A stretch of 29,162 bases of DNA from an uncultured Mediterraneibacter sp. (lineage in GTDB: Bacteria > Bacillota > Clostridia > Lachnospirales > Lachnospiraceae). The notes under the pieces were generated by a model, which made no database searches, was not told the origin of the DNA, and saw only the letters and a program-made list of their open reading frames with translations. Of this stretch, positions 1 to 8,616 are shown piece after piece (position 1 is the stretch's first letter; every line of letters begins with the position of its first letter). The translations under genes and the position numbers were made by a program. The DNA lies in the NCBI GenBank assembly GCA_934418295.1, contig CAKRWZ010000016.1:1-29162 (forward strand). Reading direction: 5' to 3'.

Positions 1-1602
1 CTATGATTCACTTGGAATCATCTGAAAATACTTCAACGCCTCTTCAATCGCTATTTCTTTTTCTTTTGGGCATTCCGACTGTCCGTCCTTCTCAGGTTTT
101 GGCTTATTGTAGTTCTCTCTCTCTATAATTCCATGCTTCTGCTTTATCTGTGCAATATACAGATTAGATACCTTCATCCCATCATTATGCTTCGCTTCGT
201 GGAGTTTGGACAATAAACATGCCGTCTCCACATGAACCGTATTGGGGAATTGATCTACCGCCCGTACTTTTTTCAGTTTGTACCCATTTTCACACAGATA
301 CTTCAAATCCCTCGCCAGTGTGGCGGAATCGCAGCTGACGTAAACCACTTTTTCCGGCGCCATTTTTACGATGGTCTCCAGCAGGGCTGCGTCGCACCCT
401 TTTCGTGGCGGGTCTACTACGATCACATCTGCATGAGCTTGCTGCCCCGGATGTTCCCGGGCGTATTTCTGATAATAGTCCGGCAGGATTTCTTCTGCCT
501 TTCCCACGTAAAATTCTGCATTTTCGATTCCGTTGATCTTTGCGTTATTCTTTGCGTCTTCAATGGCCTGAGGCACGATCTCTACGCCGTAGACTTGTTT
601 TGCTTTGCGTGCCAGGAAAAGGGAAATGGTGCCGATGCCGCAGTAGAGATCCCAAACGGTCTCTGTTCCGGTCAGGTCTGCATATTCCAGTGCCAGGCCG
701 TACAGCTTTTCTGTCTGGATCGGATTGACTTGATAAAAGGACAGGGGTGAGATCTGATAACGGGTCTCTCCGATAAAATCGGTAATGAACCCTTGCCCCC
801 AAATCACTTCAAAGGACTCTCCCATGATCACATTGTTGCGGCTGGTATTGGGGCTTACGGTAATGCTGGTCATCCCCGGGATCTGCTGCAATGCTTCTGC
901 CAGCTGCTCTTGTCCCGAGAACCATTGACCTTTCGCTTTTTTTCGGTTCAGCACCAGACAGACCATAAGCTCTTTGGTACGAAAGCCGTACCGGATCAAT
1001 ACGTGGCGCAGCAGCCCGGTTCCGGTTGTCTCGTCGTAAGGCGCCAGGTTTTGTTTTTTCATAAATGTTAAAATCATTTCCAGGATTTTCTGATTTTCCG
1101 GCACACCCAGAGCACAGTCGGTATTGGCAATGATACTGTGAGTCCGCCCTGCATAAAAGCCGGTCACGATTTCGCCGTTTCGGTCTTTCCCGAAAGGAAA
1201 CTGTGCTTTATTCCGATAGTGAAAAGGCTCTTCCATTCCCACGATGGGCTGTGTTACGGCTTCCAGCTGTTCCGGCGCAAAGCCGCCGATGCGCTCCAGA
1301 TTATTTTTCACTTTTTCCTGCTTAAATTGCAGCTGTCTTTCATAGGTCATTTCCTGGATCTGGCAGCCGCCGCAGCTGCGGGCAAACGGACAGACCGGTT
1401 CCCTGCGGTCCGGGGAGGGTTGAAGCACCCGCATCAAACGGGCATAACCGTAATTCTTTTTGGTCTTTATCACTTTTGCTTCCACCCGGTCTCCGATGAT
1501 TCCATCCTTAATAAATAGGGTATAGCCATTTACTTTGCCTATACCCTCTCCATTTACACCGATATCTTCAATTGTTACTTCTACCAGTTCGTTTTTTTGC
1601 AT
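1..1602 (-). CDS. rlmD: 23S rRNA (uracil-C5)-methyltransferase, RlmD/RumA family
   Basis: SAM-dependent enzyme that methylates C5 of a uracil in 23S rRNA. With the ATG at 1602 it has 533 residues. An N-terminal TRAM domain (about 5-60) is followed by iron-sulfur cysteines C71, C77, C80 and C163. The SAM-binding motif DLYCGIGT is at 318-325, DPPRKG at 397-402 and the catalytic cysteine C424 lies in VYVSCDSATLARDL. The ATG at 1602 has GGAG nine bases upstream, so I prefer it. The frame stays open upstream to a TTG at 1737 through a 15-bp repeat and overlaps the end of yhaM. A tail of about 65 residues follows the usual end (LLSKL), containing LYIAQIKQKHGIIER. It is downstream of yhaM on the same strand, about 100 bp away. 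The target base (U1939 or U747 type) cannot be told from sequence. Confidence 0.93.
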   Translation of the reverse strand: MQKNELVEVTIEDIGVNGEGIGKVNGYTLFIKDGIIGDRVEAKVIKTKKNYGYARLMRVLQPSPDRREPVCPFARSCGGCQIQEMTYERQLQFKQEKVKNNLERIGGFAPEQLEAVTQPIVGMEEPFHYRNKAQFPFGKDRNGEIVTGFYAGRTHSIIANTDCALGVPENQKILEMILTFMKKQNLAPYDETTGTGLLRHVLIRYGFRTKELMVCLVLNRKKAKGQWFSGQEQLAEALQQIPGMTSITVSPNTSRNNVIMGESFEVIWGQGFITDFIGETRYQISPLSFYQVNPIQTEKLYGLALEYADLTGTETVWDLYCGIGTISLFLARKAKQVYGVEIVPQAIEDAKNNAKINGIENAEFYVGKAEEILPDYYQKYAREHPGQQAHADVIVVDPPRKGCDAALLETIVKMAPEKVVYVSCDSATLARDLKYLCENGYKLKKVRAVDQFPNTVHVETACLLSKLHEAKHNDGMKVSNLYIAQIKQKHGIIERENYNKPKPEKDGQSECPKEKEIAIEEALKYFQMIPSES

Positions 1603-1614
1603 ATATGTGTTCTC

Positions 1615-1689
1615 CGTTTTTTGTAAGCCAACTTTCTGCAAGCCAGTTTTCCGCAGGTCTTCTTTTCTCAGATCATCTTTCCGCAAACC
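1615..1689 (-). repeat. Five-unit 15-bp degenerate tandem repeat at the 5' side of rlmD
   Basis: On the minus strand five 15-base units follow each other, each reading as a pentapeptide in the rlmD frame: GLRKD, DLRKE, DLRKT, GLQKV, GLQKT. The units fill most of the space between the yhaM stop and the rlmD ATG at 1602. A GGGAGG stretch lies 5 bases before a TTG at 1686, so an N-terminally extended protein starting there is possible. I see the repeat directly; whether it is translated is open. Confidence 0.75.
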
Positions 1690-1705
1690 GACCTCCCACA
1701 GCTCA

Positions 1706-2647
1706 TCAACAGGTTGTTCTTCGCAGGTTGGATTCAAACAACCGGTTGTACCCCAACCACTCGTCTGTATCTTTTCCTTTGAAGATCTCTGTCAGCGTCT
1801 GAAGCTTTGCGTCGGTATTGTCCGCCAGGTTCAGCGCAACGGCTTCTGCCAGCGCCGGCTTTTTGGGAGAACCGTATTCCAGCTCGCCGTGGTGGGCGAT
1901 AATGCAGTGCTTCCATTCGTTTGCCGTCTTTACCGGAAAATCCGGGATGGAACGGATGGCATCATCCAGCATTTCCACGCCGATAACGATGTGCCCGATC
2001 AACTGCCCGTCATCTGTATAATCATTATCCGGGAAAAGGGACAATTCTTTTGTCTTGCCGATGTCATGGCAGATCGCAGATGCATAGAGCAGATCCCGGT
2101 TCAGGATCGGATAGGTATTTGCCAGGTATTCACACATTTTGACGACGCTTAAGGTATGCTCCAACAAGCCGCCTGCAAAGCCGTGATGTACGCTTTTCGC
2201 TGCGGAATGACCTTTAAAGGATGCGATAAATGCCTCGTCTTTTACGAAATAATATTCCATTCCCTGGCGGAGCCACGGATTTTTCACCTGGGCAATGTAG
2301 CTCAAAAGTGCCTCATACATGCTCTCCACACTCTTTTCTGTGGTCGGCATATAATCTGCCGGATTGTATTCTCCTTCCTGGGCTCTGTGGAGCTGCCGGA
2401 TGTTCAGCTGCAAGTTTCCGTTAAATGTCACGACTTCACCGTACACTTCCACAAAATCCTTTTCAGAATAATCGGAGATGCCCTGTGAATTGGGATCCCA
2501 GACTTTTCCGTCCAGCACTCCGGTTTTATCCTGAAGCAGCAGATTATCATAAGGACGGCCGTTTCTTGTTTCTGCCGACCGTTTCATTTTGCAAAGATAA
2601 ATGGTTCGAATGGTGTCTCCTTCATGTAAGTCTTTAATATACAACAT
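1706..2647 (-). CDS. yhaM: YhaM-type 3'-5' exoribonuclease (OB fold + HD domain)
   Basis: A 313-residue cytoplasmic 3'-5' exonuclease of the YhaM/CBF1 family, known to trim RNA ends (and single-stranded DNA) in Firmicutes. The N-terminal OB-type nucleic-acid-binding domain covers about 10-90. The HD metal-dependent phosphohydrolase domain covers about 155-300, with ligand candidates H164, H194-D195, H252-H253 and D276. Length matches the family. I chose the ATG at 2647 because GGAGAGAGG lies just before it. An ATG seven codons upstream (2668) has no Shine-Dalgarno sequence and overlaps the previous gene. The stop of the upstream PDZ gene lies only 13 bases before the start, so the two are probably co-transcribed and translationally coupled. 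Confidence 0.93.
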   Translation of the reverse strand: MLYIKDLHEGDTIRTIYLCKMKRSAETRNGRPYDNLLLQDKTGVLDGKVWDPNSQGISDYSEKDFVEVYGEVVTFNGNLQLNIRQLHRAQEGEYNPADYMPTTEKSVESMYEALLSYIAQVKNPWLRQGMEYYFVKDEAFIASFKGHSAAKSVHHGFAGGLLEHTLSVVKMCEYLANTYPILNRDLLYASAICHDIGKTKELSLFPDNDYTDDGQLIGHIVIGVEMLDDAIRSIPDFPVKTANEWKHCIIAHHGELEYGSPKKPALAEAVALNLADNTDAKLQTLTEIFKGKDTDEWLGYNRLFESNLRRTTC

Positions 2648-2660
2648 ACTTTCCTCTCTC

Positions 2661-3926
2661 CTACTCATTGCTGCCGATGGTTACATTGTATTCGATATCT
2701 ACATAGCCATCGTTGCCTTTCCGGCAACCTTTGATTTTTATAGATTCTCCCGCTTCACATTCCTGCAGGAGTTTCTGATATACTTTAAATTCTGTCAGTT
2801 TGATGCCGTCAACCACTGTCAAAACGTCACCGCTTTGGATCCCGGCCATCATAGCCGGAGAATCTGCCTCCACCTTTTGCACATAAAGGCCTTTGGCGAT
2901 CCCTTGCTCTTCCGCATCTTTTCCGTCTGCCATCACTCCGCGGATCCCCACATAAGGAACGCTTTCGCCGTTGGAAAGCCGTTCAATAGAAGGCTTCATG
3001 GCCGAAATGGCACAGGCGTTTACCAGATTTCCGCCGTTGTCCGGCCAGATCTCCGGTACCATCAGACCGATCACTTCTCCGTCTATATTGAACAAAATAC
3101 CGGTGCCGCCTTTTTCTGCCGGGATATCCGTCGCCAAAACCTCATAGCTTCCGTCCGCCAGATACATTTCCTGTTTCACGGAACTGATCATCCCGCAGCT
3201 GACGCCGCCCGGATAACCAAACATATTTCCAAGTGCAAATACCGCACTTCCTCTTCCTTGGATATTGGAATTTCCAAGCGAAGCAATCTTCATATTTTCC
3301 CAGGTCTCGCTGTCCATCTTGCTGCGGTCTACCGCAAACACTGCCAGCCCTTTCGTTTTGTCCTGTTTTTTCAGAGACGCTTTGTAAACTTTTCCGTCAA
3401 CGAACTGCACGGTCCAACTTTCCTGTCCTCTGCAAAGCCGATTGCTTCCCAGCACCAGGATCTCCCGTCCATTGTCGGCAATGATCACACCGGAAACGCT
3501 TTCCTCCTGACCGTCTTCCGTCAAAAATTCCAGATCCGTCTCTGTCTCCCGGATGGTCACAACGCTTCGTTCTGCTTCCACTGCCACCTGATACAGATTG
3601 CGCAGAGTTGTTTCATAATCAGCGGCAGACTCTGCCACATCGCCAACCGGTTCGTGGTTTTCCTGCCCGTCCTCTGTATTTTCCGCATCTTCCGGGATAG
3701 AGATCCGATGTACCCGTCCCTGAAACCAGCTCGTTGCCCAAGGTTTTAGCGCATAGAAGCCCAGGCACGCAGCTGCGCCGAACAAAATTCCGCCCAGTAC
3801 GAGCAAAAGGATTTTTTTGAACAATTTCTTTTTGGACACCGGTTCTTTCTTGATGGTTTCCTGCAAAAAAGAAAATTTTTCTTCCGAAGATTCTGTTTCG
3901 ATTTTGGGATCTTCTTTCACTTCCAT
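2661..3926 (-). CDS. Membrane-anchored HtrA/DegP-like protein with PDZ domain, catalytic triad lost
   Basis: 421 residues. A charged cytoplasmic N-terminus is followed by one membrane segment (about 37-60) and an acidic linker. A trypsin-like S1C domain (about 115-290) and a PDZ domain (about 325-415) are outside the cell. The S1C fold is recognisable by GVIIADNG, GLAVFAVD, ALGNMFGYPGG and NIDGEVIGL. None of the catalytic residues is present: the His position is S161 (ILVLGSNR where ILTNNHV is usual), the Asp position is G193 (KGLAV for TDLAV), and the Ser position is G274 (EKGGTGIL for GNSGGPL). It is therefore predicted to be a non-proteolytic binding or scaffold protein. The frame is intact, so this is not a decaying gene. 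It is first in the leftward run with yhaM and rlmD and has a good promoter at 3983-4011. Confidence 0.88.
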   Translation of the reverse strand: MEVKEDPKIETESSEEKFSFLQETIKKEPVSKKKLFKKILLLVLGGILFGAAACLGFYALKPWATSWFQGRVHRISIPEDAENTEDGQENHEPVGDVAESAADYETTLRNLYQVAVEAERSVVTIRETETDLEFLTEDGQEESVSGVIIADNGREILVLGSNRLCRGQESWTVQFVDGKVYKASLKKQDKTKGLAVFAVDRSKMDSETWENMKIASLGNSNIQGRGSAVFALGNMFGYPGGVSCGMISSVKQEMYLADGSYEVLATDIPAEKGGTGILFNIDGEVIGLMVPEIWPDNGGNLVNACAISAMKPSIERLSNGESVPYVGIRGVMADGKDAEEQGIAKGLYVQKVEADSPAMMAGIQSGDVLTVVDGIKLTEFKVYQKLLQECEAGESIKIKGCRKGNDGYVDIEYNVTIGSNE

Positions 3927-3982
3927 TTGCGCTTTTCTCCCTTGTATTTCCTGGATTTTAAATACATCTGCTCCGTGTCTAC

Positions 3983-4011
3983 AGTATAAATGATTCTTTC
4001 AGATTGTTCAA
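3983..4011 (-). promoter_or_regulatory. SigA-type promoter for the HtrA-like gene
   Basis: On the minus strand TTGAAC (4006-4011) and TATACT (3983-3988) are separated by exactly 17 bases. They lie about 55-85 bases upstream of the start at 3926, in the divergent gap with mutS2. This is one of the best promoter matches in the window. Confidence 0.75.
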
Positions 4012-4020
4012 TATTTATTC

Positions 4021-4049
4021 TTTTCTTTCCTATTAGAATAAGGTAAAAT
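4021..4049 (+). promoter_or_regulatory. Candidate promoter for mutS2
   Basis: TAAAAT at 4044-4049 is a good -10 box. The -35 at 4021-4026 (TTTTCT, 17-base spacing) is weak. It lies 33 bases before the mutS2 start and runs opposite to the promoter of the HtrA-like gene. Confidence 0.4.
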
Positions 4050-4082
4050 GAAACCATCTTAAATGAACCAATGGAGCGCAAT

Positions 4083-6458
4083 ATGAATCAAAAAACTTTA
4101 CAGAAACTGGAATTTCATAAGATTATAGATTTGCTTACGGCCAACGCTTCTTCCGAACGCGGAAAGCTGTTATGCCGTACCTTAAAGCCCATGACAGAGC
4201 TGGGTCCCATCGAGACCGCCCAGGAGCAGACAGCAGCTGCCTTTACCCGGATTGTCCAAAACGGGCACCTGTCCTTTTCTGACGTGCTTCCCACGGAAGC
4301 TTCGTTGAAACGCCTGGAAATCGGCGCCAGTCTTTCTGCAGAAGAGCTCCTCCGCATCGCAGGGACTCTCCGCACTGCAGCCAGAGCTGTTTCTTACGGG
4401 CACCGTGATACAACGGAAGAAGAAGCCGATTGCCTGGACAGCTATTTTCAGCAGCTGGAGCCTGTTCCTGTCTTATACACGGAGATCGACCAATGCATTT
4501 TAAGTCCCGAGGAGATCAGCGATGACGCCAGTGCGGAATTGAAGCGGATCCGCCGCGCCATTGCCGCTATGAACGGCCGGATACACACCACATTGAACAG
4601 TCTTGTAAACGGATCCCTGCGCACTTATCTGCAGGATCCCATCATCACCATGCGCGGAGACCGTTATTGTCTTCCCGTCAAAGCCGAATACCGCAGTCAG
4701 GTGCAAGGAATGATCCACGATCAGTCTTCCACCGGTTCCACTTTGTTCATCGAGCCTATGGCTGTCGTGAAGCTGAATAACGACCTGAAAGAATTATTTG
4801 CCAAAGAAAAGGAAGAGATCCAGGTCATTTTGGCGGATCTGAGTGAAAAAGCCGCCGCACACGTACCGGAGATCCGCTCAGATTACCGCATTCTGACCGA
4901 TCTGGATTTTATTTTTGCCCGGGGCGCTCTGGCTTTGTCCATGCGTGCCAGCAAACCCGTTTTCAATATCGAAGGCCGGATCCGGATCCGGGAGGGCCGC
5001 CATCCGCTTCTCAATCCAAAGCATGTGGTTCCCATCAGCCCGGTCCTCGGTGATACTTTCGACCTGCTGATCATTACCGGACCCAATACCGGAGGAAAAA
5101 CCGTCAGCCTGAAAACCGTCGGCCTCTTCACCCTGATGGGACAGTCTGGTCTGCACATTCCTGCAGCCGACCGAAGCGAGCTGACCGTCTTCCGCAGCGT
5201 ATTTGCAGATATTGGAGACGAGCAGAGTATCGAGCAAAGCCTGAGTACGTTCTCTTCCCATATGACCAATATCGTTTCTTTCCTCAACCAGGTGGATGAG
5301 CACTCTTTGGTGCTTTTCGATGAACTTGGCGCCGGAACGGATCCTACCGAAGGAGCTGCCCTGGCCATGTCCATCCTGTCCTACCTGCATGAGCGCGGGA
5401 TCCGCACCATGGCCACCACCCATTACAGCGAGCTGAAGGTCTTTGCCCTTTCTACGCCCGGTGTGGAAAATGCCTGCTGCGAATTTGACACAGACAGCCT
5501 GCGGCCGACTTACCGTCTGCTGATCGGGATCCCCGGCAAGAGTAACGCCTTTGCCATTTCCGGGAAGCTTGGCCTGTCGGAGCACATCATCGAAGATGCC
5601 CGGCGCCGTCTGAGTGAACAAAATATTTCTTTCGAAGAACTTTTGAGCGATCTGGAGACCAGCAAACGCACCATGGAAAAAGAACAGGAAGAAATTTCTT
5701 CCTACAAACGAGAGATCGAGCGCCTCAAATCCCAGACCCGGCAAAAGCAGGAAAAATTGGAAGAACAAAGAGAAAAGATCCTGCAAAAAGCCCGGGAGGA
5801 AGCCAACGCAATCCTTCGGGATGCCAAAAGCGTGGCCGATGAGACAATCCGCAATTTCCGCAAATTTGGCAAAGAAAACATTTCTGCCGCAGAGATGGAA
5901 AAGGAACGGGAACGTCTGCGCAAAAAGATCGAAAAGACTTCCGCGCCTTCCGATCTGGGCGTCAAAAAGCCGAAAAAGCAGTATAAAGCCAGTGATTTCA
6001 AGGTCGGTGATTCCGTCCGTGTCCTGAGCATGAATTTAAACGGGATCCTGCATTCTCTGCCGGATTCAAAGGGCAACGTCTCCGTACAGATGGGGATCCT
6101 GCGTTCCCAGGTGCCGATCACGGATCTGGAGCTTCTGGACGAACCTGCTTCTTATTCTGCCAAAAACATGCGTCGGACTTCCAGCGGCAAGATGAAGATG
6201 AGCAAGGCCCTTTCCGTAAGTCCCGAGATCAATCTGCTTGGAAAAACGGTGGATGAGGCCGTGGCAGAGCTGGACAAATATCTGGATGACGCCTATCTTT
6301 CTCATTTAAGTTCCGTCCGGATCGTACACGGTAAAGGAACCGGTGCTCTCCGCAAGGGCATCCATCAGTATCTGCGCCGCCAAAAGCACGTAAAATCCTT
6401 CCGCCTCGGTGAATTCGGTGAAGGAGATGCCGGCGTTACCATCGTAGAATTCAAATAG
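4083..6458 (+). CDS. mutS2: MutS2 ATPase with Smr domain
   Basis: 791 residues, the normal MutS2 length. In Firmicutes MutS2 acts on recombination intermediates and on collided ribosomes. In order: core/clamp region (1-300), ABC-type ATPase with Walker A GPNTGGKT (333-340) and Walker B around LFDELGAGTD (D413 region), a long charged coiled coil (about 510-620), a KOW-like linker (DFKVGDSVRVLSM) and a C-terminal Smr domain (about 715-791). The Smr HGKG motif is kept (H749), but the usual LDLRG motif reads INLLG at 716-720, without its acidic residue. I chose the ATG at 4083 because GGAG lies six bases upstream. An ATG at 4071 lacks a ribosome binding site. The next gene starts 41 bases after its stop. 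Confidence 0.95.
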   Translation: MNQKTLQKLEFHKIIDLLTANASSERGKLLCRTLKPMTELGPIETAQEQTAAAFTRIVQNGHLSFSDVLPTEASLKRLEIGASLSAEELLRIAGTLRTAARAVSYGHRDTTEEEADCLDSYFQQLEPVPVLYTEIDQCILSPEEISDDASAELKRIRRAIAAMNGRIHTTLNSLVNGSLRTYLQDPIITMRGDRYCLPVKAEYRSQVQGMIHDQSSTGSTLFIEPMAVVKLNNDLKELFAKEKEEIQVILADLSEKAAAHVPEIRSDYRILTDLDFIFARGALALSMRASKPVFNIEGRIRIREGRHPLLNPKHVVPISPVLGDTFDLLIITGPNTGGKTVSLKTVGLFTLMGQSGLHIPAADRSELTVFRSVFADIGDEQSIEQSLSTFSSHMTNIVSFLNQVDEHSLVLFDELGAGTDPTEGAALAMSILSYLHERGIRTMATTHYSELKVFALSTPGVENACCEFDTDSLRPTYRLLIGIPGKSNAFAISGKLGLSEHIIEDARRRLSEQNISFEELLSDLETSKRTMEKEQEEISSYKREIERLKSQTRQKQEKLEEQREKILQKAREEANAILRDAKSVADETIRNFRKFGKENISAAEMEKERERLRKKIEKTSAPSDLGVKKPKKQYKASDFKVGDSVRVLSMNLNGILHSLPDSKGNVSVQMGILRSQVPITDLELLDEPASYSAKNMRRTSSGKMKMSKALSVSPEINLLGKTVDEAVAELDKYLDDAYLSHLSSVRIVHGKGTGALRKGIHQYLRRQKHVKSFRLGEFGEGDAGVTIVEFK

Positions 6459-6499
6459 CAACCGCAACTTCTGTGAACGCTCCAAGGAGGACATCGAGC

Positions 6500-7198
6500 A
6501 TGCAAAAACAAAAAATCCTTATTGTCGATGACGATGAAAATATAGCCGAATTGATTTCCTTATATCTTCTGAAGGAATGCTACGATACGAAAATGGTTTT
6601 CAGCGGCGAAGAAGCCCTGCGCACCTTCGACACCTACCAGCCCAACCTGATCCTTTTGGACCTGATGCTCCCCGGCATCGACGGCTACCAGATCTGCCGG
6701 GAGATTCGCGCCAAATCCGACACGCCTATCATCATGCTTTCTGCAAAAGGCGAAGTGTTTGACAAGGTACTGGGCCTGGAAATGGGCGCTGATGACTATA
6801 TGATCAAACCTTTCGATTCCAAAGAATTGGTAGCGCGGGTAAAAGCCGTGCTCCGCCGTTATCAGACCGGCAAGAGCGCCGAGCCGGAAGCTGAAAAGGT
6901 AAAATGCGTCGAATATGAAAATCTGTCTATCAACCTTACCAACTATTCTGTGGTATGTGACGGCGTGGTCGTGGACATGCCGCCAAAGGAATTGGAACTG
7001 CTGTATTTTCTGGCCTCTTCCCCGAATCAGGTTTTTACAAGGGAACAGCTTCTGGACCAGATCTGGGGCTATGAATATATCGGAGACACCCGCACCGTAG
7101 ACGTGCATATCAAGCGCCTTCGGGAAAAGATCAAAGATCATCCGACCTGGAGCCTGGGTACCGTCTGGGGCATCGGCTACAAATTTAAGGTTGAATAA
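6500..7198 (+). CDS. OmpR/PhoB-family response regulator
   Basis: 232 residues. The receiver domain (about 3-118) has the acidic pocket D10-D12, phosphoacceptor D54 in LLDLMLPG, and the conserved lysine in MIKPFDS. The C-terminal winged-helix DNA-binding domain (about 135-230) ends in the usual VWGIGYKF. The ATG at 6500 has a strong AAGGAGG nine bases upstream. An upstream in-frame start at 6473 has none. It precedes its partner histidine kinase by 14 bases and follows mutS2 closely, so the three may share a transcript. The regulated genes cannot be told from the sequence. Confidence 0.95.
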   Translation: MQKQKILIVDDDENIAELISLYLLKECYDTKMVFSGEEALRTFDTYQPNLILLDLMLPGIDGYQICREIRAKSDTPIIMLSAKGEVFDKVLGLEMGADDYMIKPFDSKELVARVKAVLRRYQTGKSAEPEAEKVKCVEYENLSINLTNYSVVCDGVVVDMPPKELELLYFLASSPNQVFTREQLLDQIWGYEYIGDTRTVDVHIKRLREKIKDHPTWSLGTVWGIGYKFKVE

Positions 7199-7212
7199 CG
7201 AGGAGTCACACC

Positions 7213-8616
7213 ATGCGAAGTACTTTGCATTTAAAATTTATTCTTCTCTATGTTGTGTTCGGCTTTCTCTGTCTGTTCACCACCAGTATCCTGACAGACC
7301 AGATGGTCATGAACCAACTGGAAAAAGAAACCTCCACAGATCTGTATCAGGAGGCCAGTCTTTTTGCCTCCAACTATCTGCCGGAATACTTTTACGGCGA
7401 CACTACCCTGACGGAAGTCCGCACTCAGCTAAAAGCAATGCAGGCGTATCTGGATGCTTCCGTGTGGTTTGTCGATGAAAACGGCGATATCATCATGGCC
7501 GTTTCCTATGACAACAATGCGGCTCCTCCGGAAATACAAGATTTTGACCCGGCAGAGGTTGGAAGCCAACAATATCTTGTCGGAAACTATCATAATTACT
7601 TTTCAGAGACCGTTTTGACCGTCATCGCGCCGGTCACCCGCGGTTTTTATACAAAAGGATATTTCCTGATCCACAAACCGGTCAGAGTGCTGGAGGAGAC
7701 CAAATCTGCTTTGATGGGGCCTGTTTACATTTCCTTGGCTGTGATCTATATTCTCTCCTTTTCCATTTTGATCGGCATCCATTTCCTGGTCATCCGTCCG
7801 CTGCAAAACGTGACGGCCGGAGCCACCCAATACGCTTCGGGAAATTTGGATTATGAGATTCCCGTACAGACCCAGGACGAAGTAGGTTATCTTTCCGCTT
7901 CCCTCAACTATATGGCCGCACAGCTGCGGGATATGAAGGATTATCAGAAAAATTTCATTGCCAACGTGTCCCACGATTTCCGCTCTCCACTGACTTCCAT
8001 CAAAGGCTATGTGGAAGCCATCGCAGACGGCACTATTCCGCCGGAGATGCAGGACAAATATCTGGGCATCATTTCCTACGAAACAGACCGCCTGACCGAA
8101 CTTACCAAAGACCTATTGCTTTTGAACGAATACGACACCAAAGACCTGCTTTTGAACCAGACCGATTTTGACATTCAGGACGTCATCAAGACCACTGCAG
8201 GTTCTTTTGAAGGTATCTGTACCAAAAACCACATTTCCATCGAGATGCTGTTCCTTCCGAAACCGGCTTTGGTACACGCAGACTCCAGCAGGATCCAGCA
8301 AGTGCTCTACAATCTTTTGGACAACGCTATCAAGTTCAGTGAACCGGAGTCTTCCGTCGTCATCGAAGTCAGTGAAAAGAACGAAAAATATTATATCTCC
8401 GTCCGGGATTCCGGCTGCGGCATTGCTAAAAAGGATCTGGGCAAAATCTGGGAACGTTTTTACAAAACGGATCTTTCCCGCGGAAAAGACAAAAAAGGCA
8501 CCGGCCTTGGCCTATCCATCGTAAAAGAAGCCATCCAGGCCCACGACGAGCACATCAACGTGGTCAGTACCGAAGGCGTCGGCACCGAATTTATTTTCTC
8601 ACTCAGTAAAGCATAG
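7213..8616 (+). CDS. Sensor histidine kinase with HAMP domain
   Basis: 467 residues. One membrane helix at about 8-28 and another at about 170-195 enclose an extracytoplasmic sensor region of about 140 residues. Then follow a HAMP linker (about 195-245), an H-box with phospho-accepting H254 (NVSHDFRSPLTSIKG) and an HATPase_c domain. The latter shows the N box (LLDNAIKFS), G1 (DSGCGI), F box (ERFYK) and G2 (GTGLGL). GAGGAG lies eight bases before the ATG. It is surely the partner of the response regulator just upstream. The sensor region shows no domain I can name. The stop codon is followed at once by two 44-bp repeats. Confidence 0.95.
   Translation: MRSTLHLKFILLYVVFGFLCLFTTSILTDQMVMNQLEKETSTDLYQEASLFASNYLPEYFYGDTTLTEVRTQLKAMQAYLDASVWFVDENGDIIMAVSYDNNAAPPEIQDFDPAEVGSQQYLVGNYHNYFSETVLTVIAPVTRGFYTKGYFLIHKPVRVLEETKSALMGPVYISLAVIYILSFSILIGIHFLVIRPLQNVTAGATQYASGNLDYEIPVQTQDEVGYLSASLNYMAAQLRDMKDYQKNFIANVSHDFRSPLTSIKGYVEAIADGTIPPEMQDKYLGIISYETDRLTELTKDLLLLNEYDTKDLLLNQTDFDIQDVIKTTAGSFEGICTKNHISIEMLFLPKPALVHADSSRIQQVLYNLLDNAIKFSEPESSVVIEVSEKNEKYYISVRDSGCGIAKKDLGKIWERFYKTDLSRGKDKKGTGLGLSIVKEAIQAHDEHINVVSTEGVGTEFIFSLSKA

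Noticed and set aside
2601..3749. A 382-codon plus-strand frame opposite the HtrA-like gene
   Set aside because: The minus-strand gene has a promoter, membrane helix and PDZ domain. The plus-strand frame shows none of these and is His/Phe/Arg-rich.
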